A DNA stretch of 64,000 nt from Paragorgia papillata (lineage: Eukaryota > Cnidaria > Anthozoa > Scleralcyonacea > Coralliidae): assembly GCA_035771165.1 (NCBI GenBank), contig JAWNZC010000473.1, forward strand, positions 3,665,001-3,729,000, read 5' to 3'. Both the position numbers and the translations under genes were made by a program. The notes below the pieces were generated by a model. The model saw only the letters and a program-made list of their open reading frames with translations. It was not told where the DNA came from and searched no databases. Below, one piece after another: positions 42,604-55,610 of the stretch. The first letter of the stretch is position 1. Every line of letters starts with the position of its first letter.

Positions 42604-45600
42604 ATCTATCGATCTATCGATCTATCGATCTATCGATCTATCGATCTATCGATCTATCGATCTATCGATCTATCGATCTATCGATCTATCGATCTATCCA
42701 TCTATCCATCTATCCATCTATCCATCTATCCATCTATCCATCTATCCATCTATCCATCTATCCATCTATCCATCTATCCATCTATCCATCTATCCATCTA
42801 TCCATCTATCCATCTATCCATCTATCCATCTATCCATCTATCCATCTATCCATCTATCCATCTATCCATCTATCCATCTATCCATCTATCCATCTATCCA
42901 TCTATCCATCTATCCATCTATCCATCTATCCATCTATCCATCTATCCATCTATCCATCTATCCATCTATCCATCTATCCATCTATCCATCTATCCATCTA
43001 TCCATCTATCCATCTATCCATCTATCCATCTATCCATCTATCCATCTATCCATCTATCCATCTATCCATCTATCCATCTATCCATCTATCCATCTATCCA
43101 TCTATCCATCTATCCATCTATCCATCTATCCATCTATCCATCTATCCATCTATCCATCTATCCATCTATCCATCTATCCATCTATCCATCTATCCATCTA
43201 TCCATCTATCCATCTATCCATCTATCCATCTATCCATCTATCCATCTATCCATCTATCCATCTATCCATCTATCCATCTATCCATTCTATCCATCTATCC
43301 ATCTATCCATCTATCCATCTATCCATCTATCCATCTATCCATCTATCCATCTATCCATCTATCCATCTATCCATCTATCCATCTATCCATCTATCCATCT
43401 ATCCATCTATCCATCTATCCATCTATCCATCTATCCATCTATCCATCTATCCATCTATCCATCTATCCATCTATCCATCTATCCATCTATCCATCTATCC
43501 ATCTATCCATCTATCCATCTATCCATCTATCCATCTATCCATCTATCCATCTATCCATCTATCCATCTATCCATCTATCCATCTATCCATCTATCCATCT
43601 ATCCATCTATCCATCTATCCATCTATCCATCTATCCATCTATCCATCTATCCATCTATCCATCTATCCATCTATCCATCTATCCATCTATCCATCCATCT
43701 ATCCATCTATCCATCTATCCATCTATCCATCTATCCATCTATCCATCTATCCATCTATCCATCTATCCATCTATCCATCTATCCATCTATCCATCTATCC
43801 ATCTATCCATCTATCCATCTATCCATCTATCCATCTATCCATCTATCCATCTATCCATCTATCCATCTATCCATCTATCCATCTATCCATCTATCCATCT
43901 ATCCATCTATCCATCTATCCATCTATCCATCTATCCATCTATCCATCTATCCATCTATCCATCTATCCATCTATCCATCTATCCATCTATCCATCTATCC
44001 ATCTATCCATCTATCCATCTATCCATCTATCCATCTATCCATCTATCCATCTATCCATCTATCCATCTATCCATCTATCCATCTATCCATCTATCCATCT
44101 ATCCATCTATCCATCTATCCATCTATCCATCTATCCATCTATCCATCTATCCATCTATCCATCTATCCATCTATCCATCTATCCATCTATCCATCTATCC
44201 ATCTATCCATCTATCCATCTATCCATCTATCCATCTATCCATCTATCCATCTATCCATCTATCCATCTATCCATCTATCCATCTATCCATCTATCCATCT
44301 ATCCATCTATCCATCTATCCATCTATCCATCTATCCATCTATCCATCTATCCATCTATCCATCTATCCATCTATCCATCTATCCATCTATCCATCTATCC
44401 ATCTATCCATCTATCCATCTATCCATCTATCCATCTATCCATCTATCCATCTATCCATCTATCCATCTATCCATCTATCCATCTATCCATCTATCCATCT
44501 ATCCATCTATCCATCTATCCATCTATCCATCTATCCATCTATCCATCTATCCATCTATCCATCTATCCATCTATCCATCTATCCATCTATCCATCTATCC
44601 ATCTATCCATCTATCCATCTATCCATCTATCCATCTATCCATCTATCCATCTATCCATCTATCCATCTATCCATCTATCCATCTATCCATCTATCCATCT
44701 ATCCATCTATCCATCTATCCATCTATCCATCTATCCATCTATCCATCTATCCATCTATCCATCTATCCATCTATCCATCTATCCATCTATCCATCTATCC
44801 ATCTATCCATCTATCCATCTATCCATCTATCCATCTATCCATCTATCCATCTATCCATCTATCCATCTATCCATCTATCCATCTATCCATCTATCCATCT
44901 ATCCATCTATCCATCTATCCATCTATCCATCTATCCATCTATCCATCTATCCATCTATCCATCTATCCATCTATCCATCTATCCATCTATCCATCTATCC
45001 ATCTATCCATCTATCCATCTATCCATCTATCCATCTATCCATCTATCCATCTATCCATCTATCCATCTATCCATCTATCCATCTATCCATCTATCCATCT
45101 ATCCATCTATCCATCTATCCATCTATCCATCTATCCATCTATCCATCTATCCATCTATCCATCTATCCATCTATCCATCTATCCATCTATCCATCTATCC
45201 ATCTATCCATCTATCCATCTATCCATCTATCCATCTATCCATCTATCCATCTATCCATCTATCCATCTATCCATCTATCCATCTATCCATCTATCCATCT
45301 ATCCATCTATCCATCTATCCATCTATCCATCTATCCATCTATCCATCTATCCATCTATCCATCTATCCATCTATCCATCTATCCATCTATCCATCTATCC
45401 ATCTATCCATCTATCCATCTATCCATCTATCCATCTATCCATCTATCCATCTATCCATCTATCCATCTATCCATCTATCCATCTATCCATCTATCCATCT
45501 ATCCATCTATCCATCTATCCATCTATCCATCTATCATCTATCCATCTATCCATCTATCCATCTATCCATCTATCCATCTATCCATCTATCCATCTATCCA

Positions 45601-47629
45601 TCTATCCATCTATCCATCTATCCATCTATCCATCTATCCATCTATCCATCTATCCATCTATCCATCTATCCATCTATCCATCTATCCATCTATCCATCTA
45701 TCCATCTATCCATCTATCCATCTATCCATCTATCCATCTATCCATCTATCCATCTATCCATCTATCCATCTATCCATCTATCCATCTATCCATCTATCCA
45801 TCTATCCATCTATCCATCTATCCATCTATCCATCTATCCATCTATCCATCTATCCATCTATCCATCTATCCATCTATCCATCTATCCATCTATCCATCTA
45901 TCCATCTATCCATCTATCCATCTATCCATCTATCCATCTATCCATCTATCCATCTATCCATCTATCCATCTATCCATCTATCCATCTATCCATCTATCCA
46001 TCTATCCATCTATCCATCTATCCATCTATCCATCTATCCATCTATCCATCTATCCATCTATCCATCTATCCATCTATCCATCTATCCATCTATCCATCTA
46101 TCCATCTATCCATCTATCCATCTATCCATCTATCCATATCCATCTATCCATCTATCCATCTATCCATCTATCCATCTATCCATCTATCCATCTATCCATC
46201 TATCCATCTATCCATCTATCCATCTATCCATCTATCCATCTATCCATCTATCCATCTATCCATCTATCCATCTATCCATCTATCCATCTATCCATCTATC
46301 CATCTATCCATCTATCCATCTATCCATCTATCCATCTATCCATCTATCCATCTATCCATCTATCCATCTATCCATCTATCCATCTATCCATCTATCCATC
46401 TATCCATCTATCCATCTATCCATCTATCCATCTATCCATCTATCCATCTATCCATCTATCCATCTATCCATCTATCCATCTATCCATCTATCCATCTATC
46501 CATCTATCCATCTATCCATCTATCCATCTATCCATCTATCCATCTATCCATCTATCCATCTATCCATCTATCCATCTATCCATCTATCCATCTATCCATC
46601 TATCCATCTATCCATCTATCCATCTATCCATCTATCCATCTATCCATCTATCCATCTATCCATCTATCCATCTATCCATCTATCCATCTATCCATCTATC
46701 CATCTATCCATCTATCCATCTATCCATCTATCCATCTATCCATCTATCCATCTATCCATCTATCCATCTATCCATCTATCCATCTATCCATCTATCCATC
46801 TATCCATCTATCCATCTATCCATCTATCCATCTTATCCATCTATCCATCTATCCATCTATCCATCTATCCATCTATCCATCTATCCATCTATCCATCTAT
46901 CCATCTATCCATCTATCCATCTATCCATCTATCCATCTATCCATCTATCCATCTATCCATCTATCCATCTATCCATCTATCCATCTATCCATCTATCCAT
47001 CTATCCATCTATCCATCTATCCATCTATCCATCTATCCATCTATCCATCTATCCATCTATCCATCTATCCATCTATCCATCTATCCATCTATCCATCTAT
47101 CCATCTATCCATCTATCCATCTATCCATCTATCCATCTATCCATCTATCCATCTATCCATCTATCCATCTATCCATCTATCCATCTATCCATCTATCCAT
47201 CTATCCATCTATCCATCTATCCATCTATCCATCTATCCATCTATCCATCTATCCATCTATCCATCTATCCATCTATCCATCTATCCATCTATCCATCTAT
47301 CCATCTATCCATCTATCCATCTATCCATCTATCCATCTATCCATCTATCCATCTATCCATCTATCCATCTATCCATCTATCCATCTATCCATCTATCCAT
47401 CTATCCATCTATCCATCTATCCATCTATCCATCTATCCATCTATCCATCTATCCATCTATCCATCTATCCATCTATCCATCTATCCATCTATCCATCTAT
47501 CCATCTATCCATCTATCCATCTATCCATCTATCCATCTATCCATCTATCCATCTATCCATCTATCCATCTATCCATCTATCCATCTATCCATCTATCCAT
47601 CTATCCATCTATCCATCTATCCATCTATC
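42604..47629 (+). repeat. 5-kb octanucleotide array, (ATCTATCG)n then (ATCTATCC)n
   Basis: About 12 units of TATCGATC are followed from about 42,700 by roughly 615 units of TATCCATC. I see only five interruptions: an extra T near 43,286, a 4-bp loss near 43,694, a 1-bp loss near 45,535, a 2-bp loss near 46,137 and an extra T near 46,833. I noticed no internal substitutions by eye. It begins at the LINE 3' end and stops at ATGTTCCATCACGCG, the host-side sequence next to the insertion point in copy I. It is therefore the LINE's 3' tail, expanded. Confidence 0.95.
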
Positions 47630-47660
47630 ATGTTCCATCACGCGTTTGCTAGCATCCAAC

Positions 47661-48554
47661 ACAGGGAGCTCTAGCATGTATTTTTTGTTTTAAACAGTAT
47701 ATGCATCCATACACACATATACATATTATATATAAATTACCGTATAGTTTAGTAGTGTTCTTGCTCGTGCCTCTTCTTGCTCCAAAAACAAGCCGAATCG
47801 AGAAGGATTAAAGCAGGATTCAAGACAATCTCGTACACAGAGCCTGCGATCCTTTTGGTCATTTTCTCGTACTCAACCCCCGCTCGGCCAACTCGCCAGG
47901 AAAGTAACAAGTCATAGATTGATGATCACCCCATATCGGTTGTTACAGTTTATAAACGTGGAACAATTTATGCTCTATGTAATGCCGCTATAACATGGAT
48001 AAACAAGTGTGCGAAGTTCTACGAAGAAAATCGGACGAGAAAGATCAGAATCATAATGACAGATGTATAGTTCGATATGGTTCGATGATCACCGCATATT
48101 GCATGGAACATTGGAACGGAAGTGAATGTTAATGATGTTTTTTCTTGCTTGTCTACATTTATAATTAAAAGGGATCGCTTGTCCATACTATTTATTCATT
48201 GTTTACAATTTACGAGCTGTTCTAACTTCCGTTAATCCGTTTAAAATTTAAATTTGAAATTCGAGGTTTTACTTCCGTTCCATGCTATATGCGGTGATCA
48301 TCAAGCCATGCCGTGAATTGCTTTCCTCCCTTCTCTTATTATTTCTTCTCTCCGCCTGGCGAGTTGGCCGAGCGAGGGTTGGGTACGAGAATATCCTTGA
48401 ATCCTTCATTCGGCCTGTTTTTGGAGCAAGAAGAGGAAAGAGCAAGGACACTACTATTAAAACTATACGGTAATTTTACTAATTTATATATAATATGTAT
48501 GTGCATGGATGTATATACTGTTTAAAACAAAAAATACATGTTAGAGCTCCCTGT
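47661..48554. mobile_element. Mutator-like element with long TIRs (894 bp)
   Basis: Ends ACAGGGAGCTCTAGCATGTA and the reverse-complement counterpart extend as imperfect inverted repeats of about 240 bp, reaching CTCGGCCAACTCGCCAGG. The 9-bp duplication GCATCCAAC flanks it (47,652-47,660 and 48,555-48,563). The empty site with a single GCATCCAAC is at 5,231-5,239. Long TIRs and a 9-bp TSD suggest Mutator; the ACAGGG end is also hAT-like. Inside, a further inverted pair contains GATGATCACCGCATAT. It has no coding capacity and interrupts the YR element leader. Confidence 0.82.
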
Positions 48555-50260
48555 GCATCCAACGTGTTCTTTACTTTGTTTGTATGCTCCAATATACGCA
48601 TAATAGTTTATCGTCGTTACCAATTCGAGAGATATACAATTTGATGGAGGAGGGGTCTTCTTCGTCGACATCCATTTCTGGGTTGCCGGTATTTTGCCCA
48701 CGTCGACTTCGCCTGTTTTAACGGTGTCGGGGGCCTCCATTACGTCCTCTTCACCAGTTGTCGTGTTACTTCCTTCCTCGACGCCTTTGGCCTCAACGAT
48801 CACTCCAGTTGTCTCCCTCACGTCAGGACCGCTTACTTCGTTTCCTCCAGCATTTCCTGGACCATTAGTTTCATCGCTGCCGTACGTGTCACCCACTCCT
48901 TGGCCTTCAACAACCGTTCTCTCACAGCCAAATGTCAACATTTCGGGCTGTAATTTGCAGTCGACTTTCGCCTCGTCCTCTCGAGCCGCTTTAGCTCAAC
49001 CACTTTTTCCACCGGTTGTCTTGCTTGCCACAGTTCCTCATTCTTGGCCATGGCCTGCTCAAGCTAGTGGTGTGTCTCAGCCGCCAGTTCTGTCGCAGCA
49101 AACGGGTACGAGTTCATTTGTGTTGCCCCGGGCTCCTTCTGCGCCTTATTTGTAGCCTTGTTTGTCGCCTTATTCAGCTGCATTGCCACCGTTACACCAG
49201 GATTTTGTTGTTGGCATCCCTTATCGCACCGTGGCCAAGATCACAGCTGGGCAGTACGTCGACCTTATCTCCCTTTTAGCAAAACCCACAGAGGAACTTC
49301 ATTACCCCACCGTTACGATTGATGGGCGGATTGTTTTGTCTCCGTTTCAGCGCCCAAATCGCCGTATAACCACATTGGGGCAATGGTTCAGGCCTTTTCT
49401 ATTTTGGCAATGATTTTGGTGTCATATTTCCCAGAGCGCGCCCGAAATCTATTTGCATATCAATTACTCATTCTGCGCATGTACACCCAGTTCGGTGGCA
49501 CTGCCTGGCTAACCTACGACGAAGCATTTCGACGGGACGCCGCTGCTCATCATATTATAGATTGGTCACACAGTAATGTTAAACTATACAATTTTCACAC
49601 GTCCGCTTACTGTGGCAGGGCCAACCCCCCGTCTCAGGGTGTCTCGTCGTTCACGGAGCCCCCCGGCACCCCGTCGTCTCCGTTCATTTGTCGTTCATGG
49701 AACTCAGGCCACTGCATTTCCACCGCCCGGCTCTGCCGATATCGCCAAGTATGTGATACGTCCCAATGCCAGGGCGCTCACCATCGACTCAGCTGTCTAG
49801 TTCGATCGCAGAAGCGGCCGGCGGCTTCTCCTTCCCGCGACCGCTCAAGTACCGGAAATCCTAATGGAACTTGTTCCTGTTGATTGTTCTTGCCAGAATT
49901 GCCATGTACCTGCCAACAGATATTATATTATTAGACTGTTTGTTTGATTAAACTCCGATTGTATTATCATTCCGCGTCCGGGAATTTTCCGGGTCCACTA
50001 TTTGTTTGCCAGATTGGCTGGCGCAACTCTGTCGCCGACCATTGTCAGTACGTGGCTGCGGTCCATTCTTATCGCCGCTGGTGTGCGGGGCCGCTATTCA
50101 AGTCACAGTTTTTAGGATTGGTGCTGCTACCTCAGCCGCTCTCGCTGGTGTTCCGGATCATATGATCAAGACCCTTGGTCGTGGGACGAGCGTTGCCTAT
50201 CTGCGGTATATTCGTACTCCCCCGGACATGCTGCAGTCCACCGCCCGCTATCTGGTGTAA
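48555..50260 (+). pseudogene. YR (DIRS-like) retroelement: gag and tyrosine recombinase remnants
   Basis: From ATG 48,644 a Ser/Thr/Pro-rich frame starts MEEGSSSSTSISGLP and shifts frame near 48,685. It continues through VVSLTSGPLTSFPP to about 49,155. A second block (49,162-49,790, shifted near 49,385) reads VGIPYRTVAKITAGQYVDL, then AWLTYDEAFRRDAA. A zinc-knuckle-like Cys/His cluster (CRSWNSGHC…C…C…H) sits near 49,690-49,790. After about 49,940 come PGPLFVCQ and FRIGAATSAALAGVPDHMIKTLGR…AYLRYIRTPP, the C-terminal part of a tyrosine recombinase including the nucleophile Tyr region. An extra T in the run at about 50,110-50,113 puts the HxxR His in another frame, and the usual Trp after LGR is Gly. 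RT and RNase H are absent, so this copy is deleted and dead. Confidence 0.7.
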
Positions 50261-50605
50261 CCAGCGGTCTTTCTTTTATGTAAACACCTTTGGAGATGGT
50301 TTCGTGCTCGAGGCACCCTTTCCCCAGCTAGCTGGAGGTGGCGTTGGAGAGTGTGATTCTCGGCTAAAAAGAATTGCTTGGCTCCCTGTAGGACTTAGTC
50401 TGTCTCAGCTCACCTTCGAGGCAATTACTCCGCCTAGCTCGTCGCTCAGCAAAACCCTTCTCCAACCGTTCTACACCCTCCAAAGTAAGACTATTTTTAT
50501 GCATTTGACTGCCGATACGGATGTGTTATCGACAGCCATGCAGAGAATGTGTTAATTTGCCAACTCTGTCGCCTACGTTTCTAGAACTCAAGACATGAAG
50601 AAGGT
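50261..50605 (+). other. Continuation of YR element, unassigned
   Basis: An open frame (to 50,555) continues past the recombinase in another frame, but I recognise no domain. It probably belongs to the 3' part of the YR element because the third direct repeat follows at once. Confidence 0.35.
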
Positions 50606-50725
50606 TAAATGAATTTATGCAATAAATAAAATTAACCGCATGGCTGGTGTTAGTGTGTCTGTTCTGTAGAGTATATGGGTTCTAGGGTGGGGTGGTCGTC
50701 CAATCAGGGTCGAACGGATATAACT
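50606..50725 (+). repeat. YR-element direct repeat A, copy 3
   Basis: Matches the blocks at 5,090 and 41,172 to about CGAACGGATATAAC and then diverges. It lies 3' of the recombinase remnant, as expected of a split terminal repeat. Confidence 0.6.
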
Positions 50726-50929
50726 TCTGACCATGTGCCCATCAAGCGTCAACTAGCATCTGGACTTCGCCCTCATTCGATCACAACACCTCAACGTGTT
50801 CTTCCCCCCCCCCTTCCAAACCCATTGTACTTGTTCGTTCTTTGTGTCTCAGTCGTGTATGCTGTCTCCCTGTTTCTGTTGTCGCCTAGATCGTATACCG
50901 CAGTAGAGCCTTATAATTTTGCCGCACCC

Positions 50930-51260
50930 TGGATAACTCCCAGGTGAAACCACGGTGAAACGACTCTTCAGTTTATCTATATCCAGCCGCAGCACCTGAT
51001 GTGTCTCAGGTTCCATTTTAACCACCGCACTTGCTCTCATCTGCCGCACCCGTTGTGTTCATCCTGATGTGTCTCAGGTTCCATTTCAGCTGGCCGCCGC
51101 ACTTGTTTACAGCTAGCTGCCGCATCTGTTGTGTTTCAGGTTATATTACAGCCGCCGCACCTGATTTGTTTCATGTTCCTTCTCCGCAGCCGCACTTGCT
51201 TCCAGCTGTCGCACCAGTTGTGTTTCTGGTTACATTACAGCCGCTGCATGCTGTTTCCGC
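50930..51260 (+). repeat. Degenerate ~60-65-bp tandem repeats and small hairpins
   Basis: Four to five imperfect copies of a unit containing CCGCACCTGATGTGTCTCAGG and TTCCATTT occur at 50,985-51,260. CCTGGATAACnnCCAGGTG hairpins occur at about 50,930, 51,340 and 52,667. They may be the 3' untranslated part of the YR element. Confidence 0.5.
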
Positions 51261-51508
51261 TGTGATCTGTTTCTGCAGTACCTCTTGTTTTTACGTGTTC
51301 GCATCTGTACAATATTTCTCCGCTTATTCCTTTAACCGCTCCCTGGATAACTGCCAAGTGATATATTTATATATATATATTTACATTTTATTTTTTTTTC
51401 CTTGTATATTTTGTGCAATGCTGCCGCTGCTTAGGTGTTTGTTTCATTGTGTGCTAATTTATTGCGGCTTGGTGTTTCACGGTGTTTAATAATAATTTCT
51501 TTTTTTAC

Positions 51509-52633
51509 TAGAGATGAGCCGATTACGAAAATTGCCGATTACTGAAGCCGATTATTTGGTGGCCGATTAATACAAATAATCGGCCGATTAATCGGCATAT
51601 GCCGATTAGTGCTACGTTGTTGGTTACCAGTCCCTGTGCAGTTTCGCAATGTTGTAGGGATTGCTAAATTGCCAGAAGATTTGTGAAATATAACAGAAAC
51701 GTTTCGTGATGATTAATTTTGAGAATCAATTTCGTTTTGTTTGTCCGACTTTTAGTTTTATAAATCGGTATGCGTTACGCTATTAGTATTTGGAAATTTT
51801 GATGTAAAAACAAAATATTATCCGCTTTGTGTGGTGCTAGCCTGTTTCGTTTGTCCGTGGAAATGTTCCCTGCCTCGCTAAACACAAGCTCTGAATAAAC
51901 ACTTGAATTGGGAGGCTCAGATACTTCAGCACAACTTTAAACAAGTTGGGATAAACAAGTTTCTTTGTTTGCCACCAAACATAAGGGCATGCTTGCAATG
52001 GCTGTTGCAGAAGGGCGAGAAAGGCGTCGATCTCTTCTTCAACTTTATGGCTGGCGTTTGAAGTATTGTCGCTTGACCCAACAATCTCGTCGAAGCAAGA
52101 CCATAGGTCTTGGTGAGGACCATGAGGTTCAGTATTGCAGCTCTTTTCCTGTCAACCGGTGAAGATCCTTTGTCATTTTCTCGTGTTGGTTTTAAAATTT
52201 AAACTTTTAAAAGCGCTTCACAAATGTTTTGACAGACTAGAGTTCAGAAGTTCCGGTTCATTGTTTCCAAAGTTGGCGACAAACATTGCAACTTTGTTTT
52301 GATGCTCGCTATTTGATCGGCTGCTATACTGTATATACGTAACGAATTTGCGGAGTTCGTAAACTTTGTGGCAAACGTCTGACTGCGGAACTCTTCCGTC
52401 AAGAGTTATGTGAAACGCTCTGTAATCATTGTGAAATAAGGACTATTGTGTTTGGGCTTATGCAGTTACGCACTTATGGTGTGTGTGTTTCCGTCGTTCA
52501 TGAAAAGCTTTATTTGAGACATGCACCGATTATTTTGCCGATTATTCAAAATAATCGGCCGATTACCGATTATTTTAAATTGGCCGATTAATCGGCTTTG
52601 CCGATTAGTTTCCGATTAATCGGCTCATCTCTA
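51509..52633. mobile_element. hAT MITE with CCGATTA-rich ends (1.1 kb)
   Basis: Ends are TAGAGATGAGCCGATTA and its reverse complement, with an 8-bp duplication TTTTTTAC (51,501-51,508 and 52,634-52,641). Both subterminal regions hold about eight copies of GCCGATTA/TAATCGGC. No transposase domain is seen inside. An 8-bp TSD and subterminal repeats are typical of hAT. Confidence 0.85.
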
Positions 52634-52641
52634 TTTTTTAC

Positions 52642-53049
52642 TGTTGCTGATAAGTATATAACCGCCTCCTGGATAACAGCCAGGTGATTTTATCTAATTT
52701 CTTGCTTGGTGTTCCTTAACTTCGCGTGTTCTAATTGTTGCTTCCACATGTTTATTGATTTATTTGACACGTGCGTGCAACGAGCAGGTGCTAACACCTC
52801 CCTTGCGCGGAGAAGGTGCTTTTCTTTTCTTTATTCTTAGACCGTCAATGTCAGACAATCTAAGTTTTGGTGTTTAGTCGCTTCTCAGATTTAACTTCAT
52901 TCAGATTGGTCCATTCGGCGGTGCTCTTTATAATGTACGTCTCATTGTAAAAAAACGATGGGTAATGCTTTCGTTTGCAGATTCATCCAAGCTGGATTCC
53001 TCAACTGTTTCGTAAACAGGAAAGGTGCTTGTTTCCGATTTTCTGAACC
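52642..53049. other. Probable YR-element 3' remainder; no gene seen
   Basis: Contains one more CCTGGATAACAGCCAGGTG hairpin and a GC-rich segment (GAGCAGGTGCTAACACCTC…GAGAAGGTGC) that can fold into hairpins. Confidence 0.4.
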
Positions 53050-54980
53050 TTATTTGCGAGAGATCCTCTGTATTGTTTCCATATCATCGCGCGAAATAAC
53101 ATGGTGCACATTGGTGTCTACAGTTCTGTTAATAGGTGAGTTATCTTCGGATTCATGATCGTTTATCACTGCATCCTCAATAATATCCTCCACACTTACA
53201 ACTAAGTCCCGAAAGACATGCGACTCCAAATAAATACCGCAAGAGTTGGTAATCTTTGTAGCATCGTGCTTTGCCTTGAGTACTCCTTGGGTTATCTGTT
53301 CTATCGTCGGGACGGAAAAGCTTGCTTCAATCTCTTCTTTCAATTGCAGCAGACACATTTTGACCCGTGGAAACACAATTCATATCATCTGATTCTGATG
53401 ATGAAAGAAATTGGAGCTTGTGGATCTTTTCAAGGATGCCTTTGAGAGTAAAATTAACCATGGTGGAGAACGTGGGTGTCATAGATCGCAGTATGCGGAA
53501 AAGTTGCGCTCAGGACTGAGATACCGTAATCCATATTCTAAAGGTATCTGGTGGGAATATTCGATGGATGACGTTGTAAACAAGATTTAATACCACGTGG
53601 CCATTTAACTCCACACAAAGATACGCATTATTGGTGATAAAGTGGCCGCTCTCCGCAAGATTGTTCTCTGCCAGGCACGACCTCCAGATTCTTAAAAAGT
53701 ATATAAATTGACTTCCAGATCGATCATATAAATTCTACGTAATGGTGATAACGACTTGTCAAAAAACGAATCCCTGACATCACGCATAAGCCTTAGGTAA
53801 ACCACTGTTCCAGAAGTTCTCGGCGTTGCACTTAACTCCTTTCAACATTCCTCGAGGCATGGCTTCACCAAAAGACAGATACTTGTGTAATTCTGCTTGT
53901 CTTAATCGTCTATTGATCGATGAGTTAGCCCATGTCTTGCTTTAGGAAATTTCTTCAAAACTTCCGTTAGATGGCCTCTGCATGCAACTTCTGATCTAAT
54001 GCTAATGAGATTTGATAGGTTGATCAAACGTGTTCTCTGTTTTGCCAGTAAGTTTATTATGTCCTGCGCACTTAAAGCTTTCGATTTGAGGCTTGGCATC
54101 ATATAAAAAGACCAGCTTCCTAGTATGTCTGACCCAGTTGCAGTCTTGAAGAGATTGCGTTCCATTATCATTGCAATTGGTATACACTGTCACATTCCAT
54201 CTCCGCAGCTCACTTTCAACAAATTGCCATCTTTGTACTATTTCCTTGTGAGTGTACTTTGAGTCAATACCAAGCACGAACAAGACGAACAACAGCGCTT
54301 ACAGGTTTTGCAACAACGGTTGCAGACTTGAAGGCTTCTTCGATTTCTTCAAATGTCTGCAAGGCAAAAGCATCAACAACAGGGAGTCCGTCTTTTATGG
54401 GCAAACAAAATCCAACAAAGCGACCAGTTGTAGGATCGTATTCTACCCTTTTTAAAATCCTCTCGTCGTCTAAGTGGATGTGAACTGCCCTTGTGTATTC
54501 CAGTCATTTAGGTGACTATATACTAAGTGCATCAAAACGAAATTCTGCTTTTATCTTTGCTGTACTTGAAATGTTCCTTTGTAAGGTGGAAACCGATGGT
54601 AAGGCACTATACCAAGATTTGTCTGCAACATTTCATACGATGCTTTCCCAATCAAACAAAATAGCGAAGAAGCAAGTTTCTTTATTGTGTCGTCATGACG
54701 ATGAACTTTTAAGGACTTTTCTGGTTGTTTCTTTCTGCGTTTTCAACAAGTTTTATTATAATTAGCTTGACGCTTGCAGTCTTTCTATTCCCACACAGTT
54801 CATTGATATTCTGGCCCGCATGGTTTCATTATCGTCAATAATTTCACTCAGAAAAGTTGCATGATAGTAGTCGGTGAACTTGGTTCGCCCAACGACATCT
54901 GCATCATTAATCAATGCCCGCAGACTCCTGAAACTCGTGTTGGACCAGCGGGCTGATGCAAGTTTTTTGCCCTGTTCTAA
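53050..54980 (-). pseudogene. Remnant of unidentified transposon-like gene, copy II
   Basis: A minus-strand gene, broken by several stops and frameshifts, can be followed from about 54,980 down to 53,050. Ordered landmarks are VGRTKFTDY-like sequence (about 54,880), GLPVVDAF followed by QTFEEIEEAF (about 54,380-54,340), GIDSKYTHKEIVQRW (54,265) and CAGHNKLTGKTENTF (about 54,050). Then come SAQDIINLLAKQRTRLIN (about 54,070-54,020, another frame), ACRGHLTEVLKKFPKARHGL (about 53,980-53,920), SFGEAMPRGMLKGVKCN (about 53,860) and a Glu/Asp-containing tail to 53,050. I recall a family with these motifs in cnidarian genomes but cannot give its name or reaction. Copy I (5,691-6,420) retains only the upstream third. 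Confidence 0.5.
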
Positions 54981-54985
54981 AAATT

Positions 54986-55070
54986 GGGGGGGTGGGGGGA
55001 GGGGGAGGGGGAGGGGAGGGGCAGGGGAGGGGGGGAGGGGGAGGGGTAGGGGAGGGGCAGGGGGAGGGGA
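54986..55070 (+). repeat. G-rich (GGGGGAGGGG)n tract at duplication breakpoint
   Basis: About 85 bp of GGGGAGGGGCAGGGG-type sequence joins the transposon-like gene remnant to the zinc-finger module. It is a strong potential quadruplex. Confidence 0.85.
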
Positions 55071-55610
55071 GATTTTTAATTTGCTTTCTGTTTTAACCCA
55101 TTAAAGGTTGTACAGTGACAGCCGAAAGCTCGTTACAAATTATAATATAAAATATTTTTTTCAGAGAACGTTTTGTCTACGGTATTATTGAAGGAACAAT
55201 AATTTTGTTGTAAGTTGAAAAAATGTGTTGAAAAAAGTAGACTCCAGTTCTACTTGCTGCAACATGCTATGTCAACTTGCAATAAAACCATTGTTGCGCG
55301 ACAATGTTTGAGGTGGGTAGTAATATACGTGCAACGGTTTTCAGCTTGCAAATTGCAATGCAACAAATGTTGCAGCAATTTTAATATTGCTCGGATTACT
55401 TCACCAGTAGCTTACTTGTTTTACTGACCTAATCGATCGCGGGCTCTTAGAGAGACAATTGGCTAATTATGAGTCTTGGCAAGTAAAGAGATTTCTATTA
55501 TCTTGATTGGAAAACGTTACAGACTAAAAGAATTTCCTACTACTGAAGAGAATACTTATACCAGCTTGCGACAAGAATTTGGTTGTTTTTCAAATTTAAG
55601 ACTTTATATT

